Shown: positions 10,058 to 19,656, numbered from the stretch's first letter. The stretch is 64,000 bases of DNA from 67-14 sp963698625 (GCA_963698625.1 CAVORK010000007.1:1642005-1706004), one strand, 5' to 3'. Notes: generated by a model not told the origin, from the sequence alone. Translations and numbers: made by a program.

Positions 10058-11848
10058 TGGCAGTCGCAGTTCTGCTGTCATTCGGCGTGCTCGCCGGATC
10101 GGCACAGGCCCAGAAGCGCGAAGCCGGTTTCCGTCTTCCCCGCACCGAAGACCCCGGTCGCATCCGACCAGACAACCTTCAGCTTCCGCGGCCTCAAGCC
10201 CAAGAACCTGGGCAAGGTCAAGGTCATCGGCTCCACGACAGGCCGGGTCGGCAATACCCGCCTGCGCCATTCGGACGGCAAGGGTGTCAGCCTTGTACCG
10301 AAGAAGACCTTCGTTCCCGGCGAGACGGTCAGGGTCTATACGAAGAAGCGCATCAAGCTGACCAACAAGGGTGACTTCTGGGTCAAAATCGGCAACTTCT
10401 ACGGAAACGACGACCCCGGAAAGGGTCCGGGCGTACCCCCTGTAACTGACGGCCTCAAGTCGCGGCCGGATCTGAAGCCGGTCGGGCTCGATGTTTCGGT
10501 CAACACACCGCAGGCATCTCCGGACAAGGTCTTCTACGCCCCGAAGAAGTCCGGGCTTACGATCGCCGACAATGCCGGACGAGTCCGCTGGCTCCGCCCG
10601 GCCGGATTCGGAGGCAAGGGCAACGAGGTCTACAACTTCCAAGCCACCAAGTACGAGGGTCGCCCGGTGCTGACCTACTGGAAGGGTGCCTCAGGAGGCC
10701 AGGGCTTCTCGCAGGTCGGCGCCTACGAGATCCTCAACAACAAGTACAACAAGATCGCAACGGTAACGCCGGGCAACGGCTACGGCCCGAACATTCACGA
10801 GTTCGAGCTGACCGCGCATGATACGGCGCTGGTCCAGGCGTACCGTGGCGTCAAGTGGGACATGACATCGGTCGGTGGTCCGTCTGACGGCAAGATCTTC
10901 GACAACGTCGTCCAGGAGATCGACATCGAGACCGGTGCCGTTCTCTTCGAGTGGCATGCCCTCGGCAACGTCGGCCTCAAGGCCAGCGAGGGTCCGATCC
11001 CGGGGGACGGCTCGGTCTGGGATTACCTGCACATCAACGCAACCAAGGCTGACGGAGACTCGATCCTGATCTCCGGCCGCCGCACCAGCACCATCTACCG
11101 GGTCAACCGCTTCACAGCGAAGACCAGGTGGAGGTTGCGCGGCGACGGATTGAAGCCGAACACCAACAACTTCACCGTCCCGGAAGATGCCAAGTGGGGA
11201 TACCAGCACGACATGGAGCGTCAGCCGAACGGCAACATCTCGCTGTTTGACAACGGTTCAGATCGGCCCCAGAACGGCCTGCCGGTCATCAGCGAGGAGT
11301 CGAACATCCTCGTGCTGAAGCTCTCCAGCGAGGGAGGCAAACGGACGGCCTCACTGGTCAAGCGCTATACCCATGAGCCGGATCCAATCGTGGCTCAGAG
11401 TCAGGGGAGCGCCCGCCTGCTGGAGAACGGCAACTGGTTCGCCGGCTGGGGACAGGTCCTGGCGATGACCGAGTTCTCACCCGATGGAACGGTCGTCTGG
11501 GATGCGACATTCGCATCAACGGGACAGAACACCAACTCATACCGGTCGTTCAAGGCCCCATGGACCGGTTACCCGAAGGACCGCCCCGCAATCGCCAGCG
11601 AAGCCGCTGAAGGCGGCGCGACGGTCTACGCCAGCTGGAACGGCTCGACCAAGGTCCAGAGCTGGAAGGTCTACACCGGCGCGGATGCCGGCAGCCTGAG
11701 CGAGGCCGGCAGCGCGGACTGGGACGGACTCGAGACAGAGATCTCGATCCCGACAGCCGGCGCCGTGGTACAGGTCGCCGCTCTCGACGCCGGGGGCAAC
11801 GAGCTCGGACGTTCGGGCGTTGCCGCTATCGGCGAGCAGCTCCGGTAG
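10057..11848 (+). CDS. Secreted arylsulfotransferase family protein, copy 1 (frameshifted near 10,115)
   Basis: The start encodes the hydrophobic part of a signal peptide ending A-Q-A. The frame then breaks at about 10,111-10,121, and the rest of the protein (K-P-V-S-V-F-P onward) is open in a second frame to the TAG at 11848. The repaired product is about 596 residues. An N-terminal beta domain ('T-T-F-S-F-R-G-L-K', 'V-R-V-Y-T-K-K') precedes a beta-propeller with ASST-family marks: D-Y-L-H-I-N, 'T-S-T-I-Y-R-V', 'W-R-L-R-G-D-G', 'Y-Q-H-D' and 'F-D-N-G'. Characterised members move sulfate between phenolic compounds using an active-site His; substrates here are unknown. First of three tandem copies. 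Confidence 0.78.
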
Positions 11849-11882
11849 GGCAGAAATCCGGCCTCACCGCCGGAGACATTGA

Positions 11883-11916
11883 AAAAGGGGGTCCCTGACG
11901 GGGCCCCCTTTTTTCC
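11883..11916 (+). terminator. Intrinsic terminator after arylsulfotransferase 1
   Basis: GGGGG-T-CCC, loop TGAC, GGG-G-CCCCC, then TTTTTT, preceded by AAAAA. A strong G+C stem with a U tract 35-70 bp after the stop codon. An almost identical element follows copy 2. Confidence 0.9.
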
Positions 11917-11997
11917 TCGCAGCCGCCGCTACTTGATCGCCCCGCCGGGGTTGTAGGGTCCTGAAGTGCTTAATGGAACCTAAATGGAGGAATGATC

Positions 11998-12039
11998 TTG
12001 TCTTTCAGCCCCAGTAGACGGATTTCGAGCGCGCCCTGA
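11998..12039 (+). CDS. 13-codon leader ORF overlapping arylsulfotransferase 2 (TGATG)
   Basis: Same arrangement as before copy 1: GGAGG, 7 bp, TTG, 13 codons containing S-R-R-I-S, then TGA overlapping the gene's ATG. Nearby bases differ from copy 1 (GCGCCCTGATGG against GTGCACTGATGG), yet the frame relation (-1) is kept. The main gene's ATG has no Shine-Dalgarno sequence of its own. Confidence 0.42.
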   Translation: MSFSPSRRISSAP

Positions 12040-13829
12040 TGGCAGTCGCAGTACTGCTGTCATTCGGCGTGCTCGCCGGATCGGCACAGGCCAAGCAGTC
12101 CAAGCCGGTATCGACTTTCCCGGCTCCGAACTCGAAGTACGCATCCGACGACACCACCTTCAGCTTCCGCGGAATCAAGCCGCAGAACATGGGTCCGGTT
12201 CGCGTGGTCGGCTCGAAGAGCGGCAAGAGGCCGACGACGCGCCTTCGCCACTCCGACGGGCTCGGCGTCAGCATCGTGCCGAAGGGACTGTTCAAGCGGG
12301 GTGAGACCGTCCGCGTCTACACCAAGCGCGGCATCAAGCTCGCAACCAACGGTGACTTCAAGGTCAAAATCGGCGATTTCTACGGCAACGACGACAAGAG
12401 CGCCGTACCGCCGGGTGGTTCCAGCCCGAACCCGCCGCTCAAGTCGCGTCCCGACCTGAGGCCGCCGGACCTGAACGTGCTCACCCCCGGTGTCGACGCA
12501 CTGCCCGGCAAGGTGCTCTACGCGCCGGCTCAGTTCGGCATGGCGATTTCCGACAACTTCGGTCGAACCAACTGGTTCCGGCCGGTCAGCTTCGGCGGAA
12601 AGGGCGACCGGGTAGCCAACTTCCAGAAGCAGAAGTACAAGGGCAAGCCCGTCCTGACCTACTGGAAGGGTGCCAACTCGGTCCAGTCATTCACCCAGCT
12701 GGGTACGTACGACATTCTCAACAACAAGTACAAGAAGATCGCCAGCGTAGAGCCGGGCAACGGCTACAAGCCCGATGTGCACGAGTTCCACATCACCCCG
12801 CGCGACACCGCGCTGGTGCTGGCCTACCGTGGCGTCAAGGCCGACCTCAGCAAGTGGGGTGGCCAGAAGGAAGACCGCGTGCTGGACAACATCGTCCAGG
12901 AGGTCGACATCAAGACGGGCGCGGTCCTGTTCGAGTGGCATGCCCTCGACGCAGTCGGTCTCGGCTCCAGTGCCGTAGCTCCGACAGCACCCACCGAAGA
13001 GGCACCGTTCCCGACCTGGGACTACGCCCACCTCAATGCGGCCCACTGGGACGGAAAGTCCATTCTGGTCTCGGCAAGGGCCAACAGCACCATCTACAGG
13101 ATCGACCGGAAGACCGCGAGGGTCCAGTGGAGGCTCCGTGGTGACGGTGACAAGCCCAAGACGAGCGACTTCGTCGTTGACGCAGACGCCCGCTTCGGTT
13201 TCCAGCACGACATCCGTCGTCTGGCGAACGGCAACGTGTCGGTGTTCGACAACGGATTCCAGGGTCCGATGGTGGTCAACCCCACCTCGAGCGGCCTGGT
13301 ACTGAAGCTGTCGGGCAAGGGCAACAAGCGCAAGGCCAAGGTGGCTCAGCGCTTCAGCTACCCGGATCCGGGACTCGGGGCATTCGCCACCGGTGGTGCC
13401 CAGCCGCTCTCCAACGACGGAATGTTCGTCGCCTGGGGCACGGTTCCGCAGATCACCGAATACAACGCCGCCGGAGACATCGTCTTCGACGCGACGCTGC
13501 CTCCCGGTGGATTCTTCAATTACCGCGGAAGCAAGACCAACTGGGCCGGCTACCCCCAGGATCGCCCGGCGATTGCCAGCGAACCTGACGGACCCGGTGC
13601 CACGGTCTACGCCAGCTGGAACGGCGCGACCAAAATCAGGACATGGAAGGTCTATACCGGCGCGGACGCCGGCAGCCTGACCGAAGTCGGCAGCTCCAAC
13701 TGGAAGGGACTCGAGACCGAGATCGCGATCCCGTCGGTCGGTGCCGTTGTGCGGGTCGTCGCACTCGATTCCTCGGGCAAGGAGCTCGGCAAGTCGGGCG
13801 TAGCCCCGCTCGGCGATCAGCTCCGCTAG
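12039..13829 (+). CDS. Secreted arylsulfotransferase family protein, copy 2
   Basis: 596 residues, intact. Residues 1-18 are a signal-peptide core ending A-Q-A, with no basic n-region unless the leader ORF is included. An N-terminal beta domain (about 25-125) is followed by a propeller domain with D-Y-A-H-L-N, 'N-S-T-I-Y-R-I', 'W-R-L-R-G-D-G', 'F-Q-H-D' and 'F-D-N-G', the usual marks of the bacterial arylsulfotransferase family (PF05935/PF14269 type). It probably acts outside the membrane. Closely similar to copies 1 and 3 along its whole length, including 'K-G-K-P-V-L-T-Y-W'. It has its own terminator and leader, so each copy may be a separate transcription unit. Confidence 0.85.
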   Translation: MAVAVLLSFGVLAGSAQAKQSKPVSTFPAPNSKYASDDTTFSFRGIKPQNMGPVRVVGSKSGKRPTTRLRHSDGLGVSIVPKGLFKRGETVRVYTKRGIKLATNGDFKVKIGDFYGNDDKSAVPPGGSSPNPPLKSRPDLRPPDLNVLTPGVDALPGKVLYAPAQFGMAISDNFGRTNWFRPVSFGGKGDRVANFQKQKYKGKPVLTYWKGANSVQSFTQLGTYDILNNKYKKIASVEPGNGYKPDVHEFHITPRDTALVLAYRGVKADLSKWGGQKEDRVLDNIVQEVDIKTGAVLFEWHALDAVGLGSSAVAPTAPTEEAPFPTWDYAHLNAAHWDGKSILVSARANSTIYRIDRKTARVQWRLRGDGDKPKTSDFVVDADARFGFQHDIRRLANGNVSVFDNGFQGPMVVNPTSSGLVLKLSGKGNKRKAKVAQRFSYPDPGLGAFATGGAQPLSNDGMFVAWGTVPQITEYNAAGDIVFDATLPPGGFFNYRGSKTNWAGYPQDRPAIASEPDGPGATVYASWNGATKIRTWKVYTGADAGSLTEVGSSNWKGLETEIAIPSVGAVVRVVALDSSGKELGKSGVAPLGDQLR

Positions 13830-13865
13830 AGCAGCAACCGGCCCCAGCGGCCACAGGCACAAAGG

Positions 13866-13898
13866 AAGGGGGTCCCTGACGGGGCCCCCTTTTCTTTG
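13866..13898 (+). terminator. Intrinsic terminator after arylsulfotransferase 2
   Basis: GGGGG-TCCC-TGAC-GGGG-CCCCC followed by TTTTCTTT. Same hairpin as the one after copy 1, consistent with a duplication unit of leader, gene and terminator. Confidence 0.88.
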
Positions 13899-13977
13899 CA
13901 CGCCGCCGCTACCTGTCAGCTTCGCGGCGGTTTAAGCTCTTCAAGCGACCTGTCAAAAACTGAATTGAGGGATCACC

Positions 13978-15789
13978 CTGTCGTTTCAACCCGGAAAACG
14001 CTTTGCCTGCGTACTGTTCGCCTTTGTCGCGATCTCCCAGATGGGCTGCTCGACCACATCTGCGACGGCCGCGAAGCCAAAGCCCGTGTCCGTGTTCCCC
14101 GCCCCCGGAACCCCCGTCGCTTCAGATGCGACCACCTTCAGCTTCCGCGGACTCAAGCCGAAGAACCTGGGCAAGGTCAGGGTCATCGGCTCGAAGAGTG
14201 GCCGGCACGGCTACACCCGCCTTCACCATTCCGATGGACGCGGTGTCAGCGTTGTACCGAATAGGAGATTCACCCCCGGCGAAGAGGTCAGGGTGTTCAC
14301 CCGCAAGCGCATCAAGCTCACCAGGAACGGTGATTTCCGGGTCCGGATAGGCCGTTTCTACGGCAACGACGACAAGGCGGCAGGTCCGCAGGTCCCTGTC
14401 GCGGCGACCGGGCTGCGTTCCCGCCCCGACCTGAAGCCGCCCGTGATCGATGTGGCCACGGCTTCGCCCGAGGTGAGCCCGGGCATGTTCATGATTGCGC
14501 CCAGGGCCGACGGCTTGATGATCGCCGACAACCTCGGACGGACCGTCTTCTTCCGGCCGACCAGCTTCAGCGGAACCGGAGAGCAGCTCTCCAACTTCCA
14601 GAAGCAGGAGTACGAGGGCAAACCGGTGCTCACTTACTGGAGGGGCGCGACCAGCATCGTTGGCTTCGGCCAGATCGGCACCTTCGAGATCCTCAACCAG
14701 CGGTACAACCGAATAGCGAAGTTCGAACCGGGCAACGGGTACAAGGCTGACCTGCACGAATTTGAACTGACACCGCGCGACACGGCCCTGGTGCTGGCGT
14801 ATCGCGGAGTGCTCTGGAAGGAAAACGGGAAGAAGGGTTCCCGGGATCGCAAGATTCTCGACAACATCGTTCAGGAGGTCGACATCAAGACGGGAGCCGT
14901 CCTGTTCGAGTGGCACTCTCTCGGCAACGTGAACCTGAAATCAAGCGTCAGGACGAAGCCTGCCGGCAAAGCGCCGTGGGACTTCTTCCACCTGAACTCG
15001 GCCAAGGACGACGGTGACTCGTTGCTGATCTCGGCCCGGGGCACCAACTCTGTCTACCGGATCGGCCGGGACGACGCGCGGGTCAAGTGGAGCCTGCGCG
15101 GTGATGGTCGCAAGCCCGGAACCAACAGCTTCAAGATGGGCGAAGGCACTTCCTTCGGCTATCAGCATGATGCCCAGCGACTCGCCGATGGCAGCATCGC
15201 GATCTTCGACAACGGCGTCCAGCGCGATCTTCCTACGGTGAACCCGGACTCCAGCGCTCTGGTACTCAGGCTCTGGCGGGACGGTGGCAAGCCGACGGCG
15301 AGCCTGGTCGCCAGGTACAACCACCCCGAGCAGGTCGTATCCGGATCCCAGGGCAACGCCGATCCGCTGGACGGCGGCAACTGGATCGTCGGATGGGGCG
15401 ACATCAAGAGGTTCACGGAGTTCACCCCGACGGGCGAAGTCGCCTTCGACGCAACCTTCGAGGATGCCGGTCAGAACTCCTACCGCGCCTACAAGGCCCC
15501 CTGGCAGGGCTACCCTCCGACCCGGCCGGCCGTTCTCAGCAAGGCTGACGGCGAGGGGGCCCAGGTGTGGGCCAGCTGGAACGGCGCCACCCGGGTCCAC
15601 ACGTGGAAGGTGCTTACCGGCAAGAAGAACGGGAGCCTCGTTGAGGTGGGGAGTTCACCCTGGCAGGGCCTGGAGACCAGGATCCGTATCCCGACCGTGG
15701 ACAGCAAGGTCCGCATCGTCGCCTATGACGCCGAAGGCCAGAGGATCGGGCAGTCGCTCCTGGTCCCGCTCGGCCAGCGCTCGCGCTGA
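13978..15789 (+). CDS. Secreted arylsulfotransferase family protein, copy 3 (probable CTG start)
   Basis: From the CTG at 13978, with GAGGG 6 bp upstream, the frame is open for 603 residues. This start aligns with the TTG of the leader ORFs of copies 1 and 2, and gives a complete signal peptide: basic G-K-R, hydrophobic core, then Q-M-G-C-S, a possible lipobox, so it may be a lipoprotein. ATG 14041 would discard most of the signal. The body has the same N-terminal beta domain and propeller marks: D-F-F-H-L-N, 'N-S-V-Y-R-I', 'W-S-L-R-G-D-G', 'Y-Q-H-D', 'F-D-N-G'. More diverged than copies 1 and 2 are from each other, and no matching terminator follows. Confidence 0.82.
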   Translation: MSFQPGKRFACVLFAFVAISQMGCSTTSATAAKPKPVSVFPAPGTPVASDATTFSFRGLKPKNLGKVRVIGSKSGRHGYTRLHHSDGRGVSVVPNRRFTPGEEVRVFTRKRIKLTRNGDFRVRIGRFYGNDDKAAGPQVPVAATGLRSRPDLKPPVIDVATASPEVSPGMFMIAPRADGLMIADNLGRTVFFRPTSFSGTGEQLSNFQKQEYEGKPVLTYWRGATSIVGFGQIGTFEILNQRYNRIAKFEPGNGYKADLHEFELTPRDTALVLAYRGVLWKENGKKGSRDRKILDNIVQEVDIKTGAVLFEWHSLGNVNLKSSVRTKPAGKAPWDFFHLNSAKDDGDSLLISARGTNSVYRIGRDDARVKWSLRGDGRKPGTNSFKMGEGTSFGYQHDAQRLADGSIAIFDNGVQRDLPTVNPDSSALVLRLWRDGGKPTASLVARYNHPEQVVSGSQGNADPLDGGNWIVGWGDIKRFTEFTPTGEVAFDATFEDAGQNSYRAYKAPWQGYPPTRPAVLSKADGEGAQVWASWNGATRVHTWKVLTGKKNGSLVEVGSSPWQGLETRIRIPTVDSKVRIVAYDAEGQRIGQSLLVPLGQRSR

Positions 15790-16355
15790 TCTGACAGGCG
15801 ACCGGGAAGCCCGGCGACCGGCGGACCCGGCGACCGGCAAGCCCGGGCAGTTCAGTTCGACTCGGAGTCAGGGGTGTCCCCCGCCTCAAAGCGGTTCCGG
15901 GGCCTCGCACCCCTCCCCGGCCAAGGTGCGCACGTTAAGTGGCCCATAGACCCACCAAGCGTGTACACCTTGCGATCGTCAGAGGGTCCGGGCCTCAGGG
16001 TCCGGGCCTCAGGGTCCGGGCCTCAGGGTCCGGCAACACCCTCAGAGGCCGGGGCCGGCTTCAAAGGCCGACGCCGTGGGGCGGGACGTTCTGCTCGAAG
16101 GCGGTGCGGGGGTCGTCCCGGGCGGTCTCCGGTTCGACCGGCTTCGTGGCTGTGGTCTCAGGGGCCCTGGGCGGCGGGACAGCAAGCCTGACGACCGTCC
16201 ACTCGCCGTCGCTTCCCCTGCGCGGCAGGAAGCTGTGGGTCTCGCGGTCGGGGCTTGATTCGGACAGCTCTGCGCAACGGCTGGCGGGCTTCGTCTTCAG
16301 TCACGAAGCCCGCTCCGCTGCTGTCGGCCGGCTCAGGGTCAAATGAACCCGACGC
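15790..16355. other. 566-bp gap with no convincing gene
   Basis: Lies between the convergent arylsulfotransferase 3 and the secreted hydrolase. A 135-codon frame exists on the plus strand (15939-16346), but its composition is Gly/Arg/Ser-rich and matches no family. The gap contains GGCGACCGG-type repeats near 15800-15845 and the 14-bp tandem repeat listed separately. No clear terminator was found. Confidence 0.5.
15984..16033. repeat. 14-bp tandem repeat, about 3.6 copies
   Basis: Unit GGGTCCGGGCCTCA at 15984-15997, 15998-16011 and 16012-16025, then GGGTCCGG at 16026-16033. The copies are identical. Non-coding; a likely copy-number-variable site. Confidence 0.9.
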
Positions 16356-18329
16356 TCACTTGATCCTGATCGTGAGCTTGGCCGGCTTCGACTTGTTGCC
16401 GAGCTTGTCCTTTGTCTGAACCTTGATCACGGTCTTGCCGCGCTTGGTGATCTTGCGCGTCTTCGGGACCGACTTGCCGTTCAGTCCGGCTCCGGCACTG
16501 CCGTCGGGCAGCTTGGCGTCGGGCTTGCCGACCACCTTCACCTTCACCTTGCCGCGGTAGGTGTTCTTGCCGATCTTGCGGCCGGTGACGACGATCTTCG
16601 GCTTCTTCGGACCGGTGCGGTCGACCTTGACCTTGGCCGACTCCTCTGAGTACGGGGTGGTCGTCGTGCTCTCTTCAGCAACGTTGTTGGCCGGAATGAC
16701 CGTGCTGCTGCGGACCCGGTATGTGAAGGTGCCCTCCTGCTCATTCTTGAGCGTCGCGGTGCGACCCTTCAAGCTGGCCTTTGCCTTGCTCCAGCCGGCG
16801 CCCTTCTTCGAACTCCTGTGCTGCAGCGTGAAGGTGGTGTCGGGGGCCTCTGTGCCTGCCCAGTTCAGACCGAACTTGCCCGTGGTGACCTTCTTGCCGG
16901 CCTTCATCGGGGCGGTCGGACGCAGTTCGGGGAACTGGCGTGAGATCGCCTTCAGTCGAGGCGCATCCTCGGCCAGGATGAAGTCGGACGCGAGGAACTG
17001 ATCAACCGCATCCGAGTACTGGCTGACGTAGTCGGCGTAGTCGGTGTAGAGCGAGTCGAGCGTCGGGTCGTCGAAGAGGGTGTTCGAGCCGAGCAGGCCG
17101 CAGAAGTTATTGAACAGCGGATTGCCGCCGGTTCCGGGCGAGTTGACTCCGTCGTTGACACCGGTCGGAACGGTCATCTCGGGGTAGCGGATGCCACCCT
17201 GGGCGATGCCGTACGCATCGCGCACCAGCACACCCGCTTCGTACTGCCCGCGGGGAGCAATCGGCGGAGCGGTGTCTTCCTCGACCCAGTCAACCAGGCC
17301 CTTGATCGCCCGGTTCGCGGTGAACGGCCACTGGACCAGCGAAAGCGGGAACTTCTGGCAGCCGACGGTGATCGGCAGGAAGTCGCGGTTGAGAACGTCA
17401 GCCACCTTGTCCCAGGCAAGCCGGGGCAGGTGTGAGCCGCCGGCGACTTCCCAGTGACGGATCGAGCTCGTATCGGGGAAGTCCAGGTCCGTGCGCTCGG
17501 TGCGGTTCTCGGTCTCGCTGATGATCCGGACAGCCTTTTCGGGCCGGTCGGTTCGCAGCGGTGAGCCACAGACGGTCAGCAGGTAAGCGTCAACGATGTT
17601 CTGGAGTGGCTCGACCTTGTTGTAGTGGGCCGAGAGGCGACCGCAGGACTGGGACTCACCCGAGGCGATAACCGTATCGGCGGTGATTCCGCCGAGCGGA
17701 TCGGGGCCGGACGCACGGTTGCCCCTCAGCGCGTTTACGGCGGCGCCGAATATGTCGTAGGAAAGCGGGTCACCACTCGGGAGGGCACCGTTTCCGGTGA
17801 CGGTGAGGTCGCCGTAGCGGGCGGCATCAAAGGCCTTGAGGCCGACGATGCCTACATCCTGGGCGGAGACGCCGACGAAGGTGTAGCCGTTCTTGAGCAT
17901 GAACTCGGGGTCACCGAACCAGTTCCACTCGATGTCCCGGAAGGCGGTGACGTTGTACCACTCGGCCACGACCGTTCCGTTCGCATCAGCCGGGTTGGCC
18001 GGACGACGTACGACCATGCGGGTCTTGAAGGGGTAGGTGCCGTCACTGTTGGGGCCGCCGGATTCGATCCGGGTCGCGTCCAGGTCGACCGCGCCGGTGG
18101 TGTCGTAGCGGAGAGCGTTGCCGTCGATGAAGTACTCCTCTTCGACGTAGCCGTACTTCGAAAGGTCGATGTCGGTTGCGAGGAACGGGTACGAATTGGC
18201 GGTAACGGCGACCGGACCCGTCACGTTCGGAACCGGTACTGCCGGCGCCTCTATGGCCGATGCCGGTGTGGCAGTCAGCACCGCGAAACCAAGGACCGCG
18301 AGTACTGCGGAAAACAGACGACGCTTCAT
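16356..18329 (-). CDS. Secreted alpha/beta hydrolase domain protein (PF20091-like) with C-terminal Ig/Fn3-like region
   Basis: 657 residues from ATG 18329. Residues 1-25 are a signal peptide (M-K-R-R, Leu/Val core, A-S-A). The catalytic domain (about 40-500) has a G-E-S-Q-S-C-G nucleophile elbow and 'V-A-G-G-S-H-L-P' with a candidate His, as in the large actinobacterial 'alpha/beta hydrolase domain' family. The last 150 residues are Lys/Thr/Ser-rich beta-type repeats ('Y-R-V-R-S-S-T-V', 'V-D-R-T-G-P') that probably bind the cell surface. An upstream extension of 33 codons is open but polar, so I rejected it. Esterase or lipase-like activity is inferred; the substrate is unknown. Confidence 0.75.
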   Translation of the reverse strand: MKRRLFSAVLAVLGFAVLTATPASAIEAPAVPVPNVTGPVAVTANSYPFLATDIDLSKYGYVEEEYFIDGNALRYDTTGAVDLDATRIESGGPNSDGTYPFKTRMVVRRPANPADANGTVVAEWYNVTAFRDIEWNWFGDPEFMLKNGYTFVGVSAQDVGIVGLKAFDAARYGDLTVTGNGALPSGDPLSYDIFGAAVNALRGNRASGPDPLGGITADTVIASGESQSCGRLSAHYNKVEPLQNIVDAYLLTVCGSPLRTDRPEKAVRIISETENRTERTDLDFPDTSSIRHWEVAGGSHLPRLAWDKVADVLNRDFLPITVGCQKFPLSLVQWPFTANRAIKGLVDWVEEDTAPPIAPRGQYEAGVLVRDAYGIAQGGIRYPEMTVPTGVNDGVNSPGTGGNPLFNNFCGLLGSNTLFDDPTLDSLYTDYADYVSQYSDAVDQFLASDFILAEDAPRLKAISRQFPELRPTAPMKAGKKVTTGKFGLNWAGTEAPDTTFTLQHRSSKKGAGWSKAKASLKGRTATLKNEQEGTFTYRVRSSTVIPANNVAEESTTTTPYSEESAKVKVDRTGPKKPKIVVTGRKIGKNTYRGKVKVKVVGKPDAKLPDGSAGAGLNGKSVPKTRKITKRGKTVIKVQTKDKLGNKSKPAKLTIRIK

Positions 18330-18502
18330 GAAATGAGACCCTTCTCCCAACGATTTTCGGCTGCTTTGCGAGTCGCCTGATCGATGATCGCGCGCCACAT
18401 TTCGGCTGCCCTTCTCTCCGTGAAACACCCTAGCGGAGGCAATGATTCGGTGTGGCGTATTCCCGGATTCGAAAAGAGGTCATCCCTGCATAGAATCAGC
18501 CG

Positions 18503-19609
18503 ATGAGCAACTCCAGCAAACAGCAGGGACCGATCGCCGTCTACGGTGCCACCGGATACACAGGAAAGCTGATCGCGGCCGAACTGGACCGGGCCGGTGC
18601 CGACTTCATCCTCGCCGGCAGGAACCTGCAGAAGCTGGAAGACCTTGCCTCCACCCTGTCCGGCAGGCCGCCGGTCAAGGCGGTCGTCCTGGATGACGCG
18701 GACGGACTGCGGGAGTTGCTTTCGGAATGCCCGGCGGTAATCGCCTGTGCGGGGCCGTTCCACCTCCACGGCGAGCCGGTGCTGAAGGCCGCGGTCGAGA
18801 CCGGCACTCACTACCTCGACACCACCGGCGAGCAGACCTACATCAGGATGGCGATCGAGAAGTACGGTCCCAGGGCGCTTGAGGCCGACAGCGCGGTCAT
18901 CCCGGCGATGGGCTTCGACTACGTGCCCGGCGACATGATCGCCTCACTGACCGCCGGCGACATGGACCCGGTCGACCGGGTGACGCTGGCCTACCGGGCG
19001 AAGATGCAGCCGACCCGTGGCACCATGCTGTCCGCCCTTGAGATGATCAAGGGCGGGGATGTGGAGTGGGGCAACGGCGGGCTCAGGCCGGCGCCGCAGA
19101 ACGTCTCGCGCGGCAGCTTTGACTTTGGCGCCCCGCTGGGTGAACACCGCATGACGCGCTACCCGGCAGGCGAGCACATCACGGTGCCGCTCCACATTCG
19201 GACGCGGACGGTCGAAACCATGCTCAGCGCTGATTCCTTCGCTCCCGAGGCAGCCGCGCCGCTGCTGCCGCTGATCGTCCGGCCTGGAGCAATCCTGATG
19301 CGCACCCCGCTCAATGGTCTGACCGCAAAGCTGATCGACCGGCTGCCCGAAGGCGCGAGCGCGCAGGCCCGGGGCGAATCCGAGTTCACGATCTGCTGTG
19401 AGGTGGCCGGCGGCGATGAGCTTCGCCGGGGCACGATCACCGGCCGGGACGTCTACGGCCTGACCGCAGCCTTGATCGTCAAGGGGGCGCAGATCGCCGC
19501 CTCCGGTGGCATTGAGCGCACCGGTGGCCTGGCGCCCTCCCAGGCCTTCGACCCGACCGACTTCCTCAAGGGCTTCGAACGGTTCCTGCTGGAGTGGCAT
19601 CTGGGCTGA
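18503..19609 (+). CDS. Saccharopine dehydrogenase-like NAD(P)-binding oxidoreductase (trans-acting enoyl reductase type)
   Basis: 368 residues. The N-terminus has a Rossmann motif G-A-T-G-Y-T-G (residues about 14-20) and then 'A-G-R-N', followed by 'C-A-G-P-F-H-L-H-G-E-P-V' and 'T-H-Y-L-D-T-T-G-E', which are the marks of the saccharopine-dehydrogenase-like group that includes mycobacterial trans-acting enoyl reductases. Those act in polyketide lipid synthesis, but related proteins have many roles. It stands alone, divergent from the secreted hydrolase, with 173 bp between the two starts. True lysine metabolism is unlikely, because no second domain is present. Confidence 0.8.
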   Translation: MSNSSKQQGPIAVYGATGYTGKLIAAELDRAGADFILAGRNLQKLEDLASTLSGRPPVKAVVLDDADGLRELLSECPAVIACAGPFHLHGEPVLKAAVETGTHYLDTTGEQTYIRMAIEKYGPRALEADSAVIPAMGFDYVPGDMIASLTAGDMDPVDRVTLAYRAKMQPTRGTMLSALEMIKGGDVEWGNGGLRPAPQNVSRGSFDFGAPLGEHRMTRYPAGEHITVPLHIRTRTVETMLSADSFAPEAAAPLLPLIVRPGAILMRTPLNGLTAKLIDRLPEGASAQARGESEFTICCEVAGGDELRRGTITGRDVYGLTAALIVKGAQIAASGGIERTGGLAPSQAFDPTDFLKGFERFLLEWHLG

Positions 19610-19656
19610 GGCCGGTCGGACCCGGTCCGGATCAGGCTCGCTCCAGAGGGAATCGC

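Noticed and set aside
12687..13901. 404-codon minus-strand frame opposite arylsulfotransferase 2
   Set aside because: Antisense shadow of an intact, conserved gene.
15850..15900. tRNA-like GTTCGACTC near 15,852
   Set aside because: No acceptor stem, D-arm or anticodon arm could be placed around it.
15939..16346. 135-codon plus-strand frame in the long gap
   Set aside because: It includes the tandem repeat and is Gly/Arg/Ser-rich, with no signal, domain or good ribosome-binding site.
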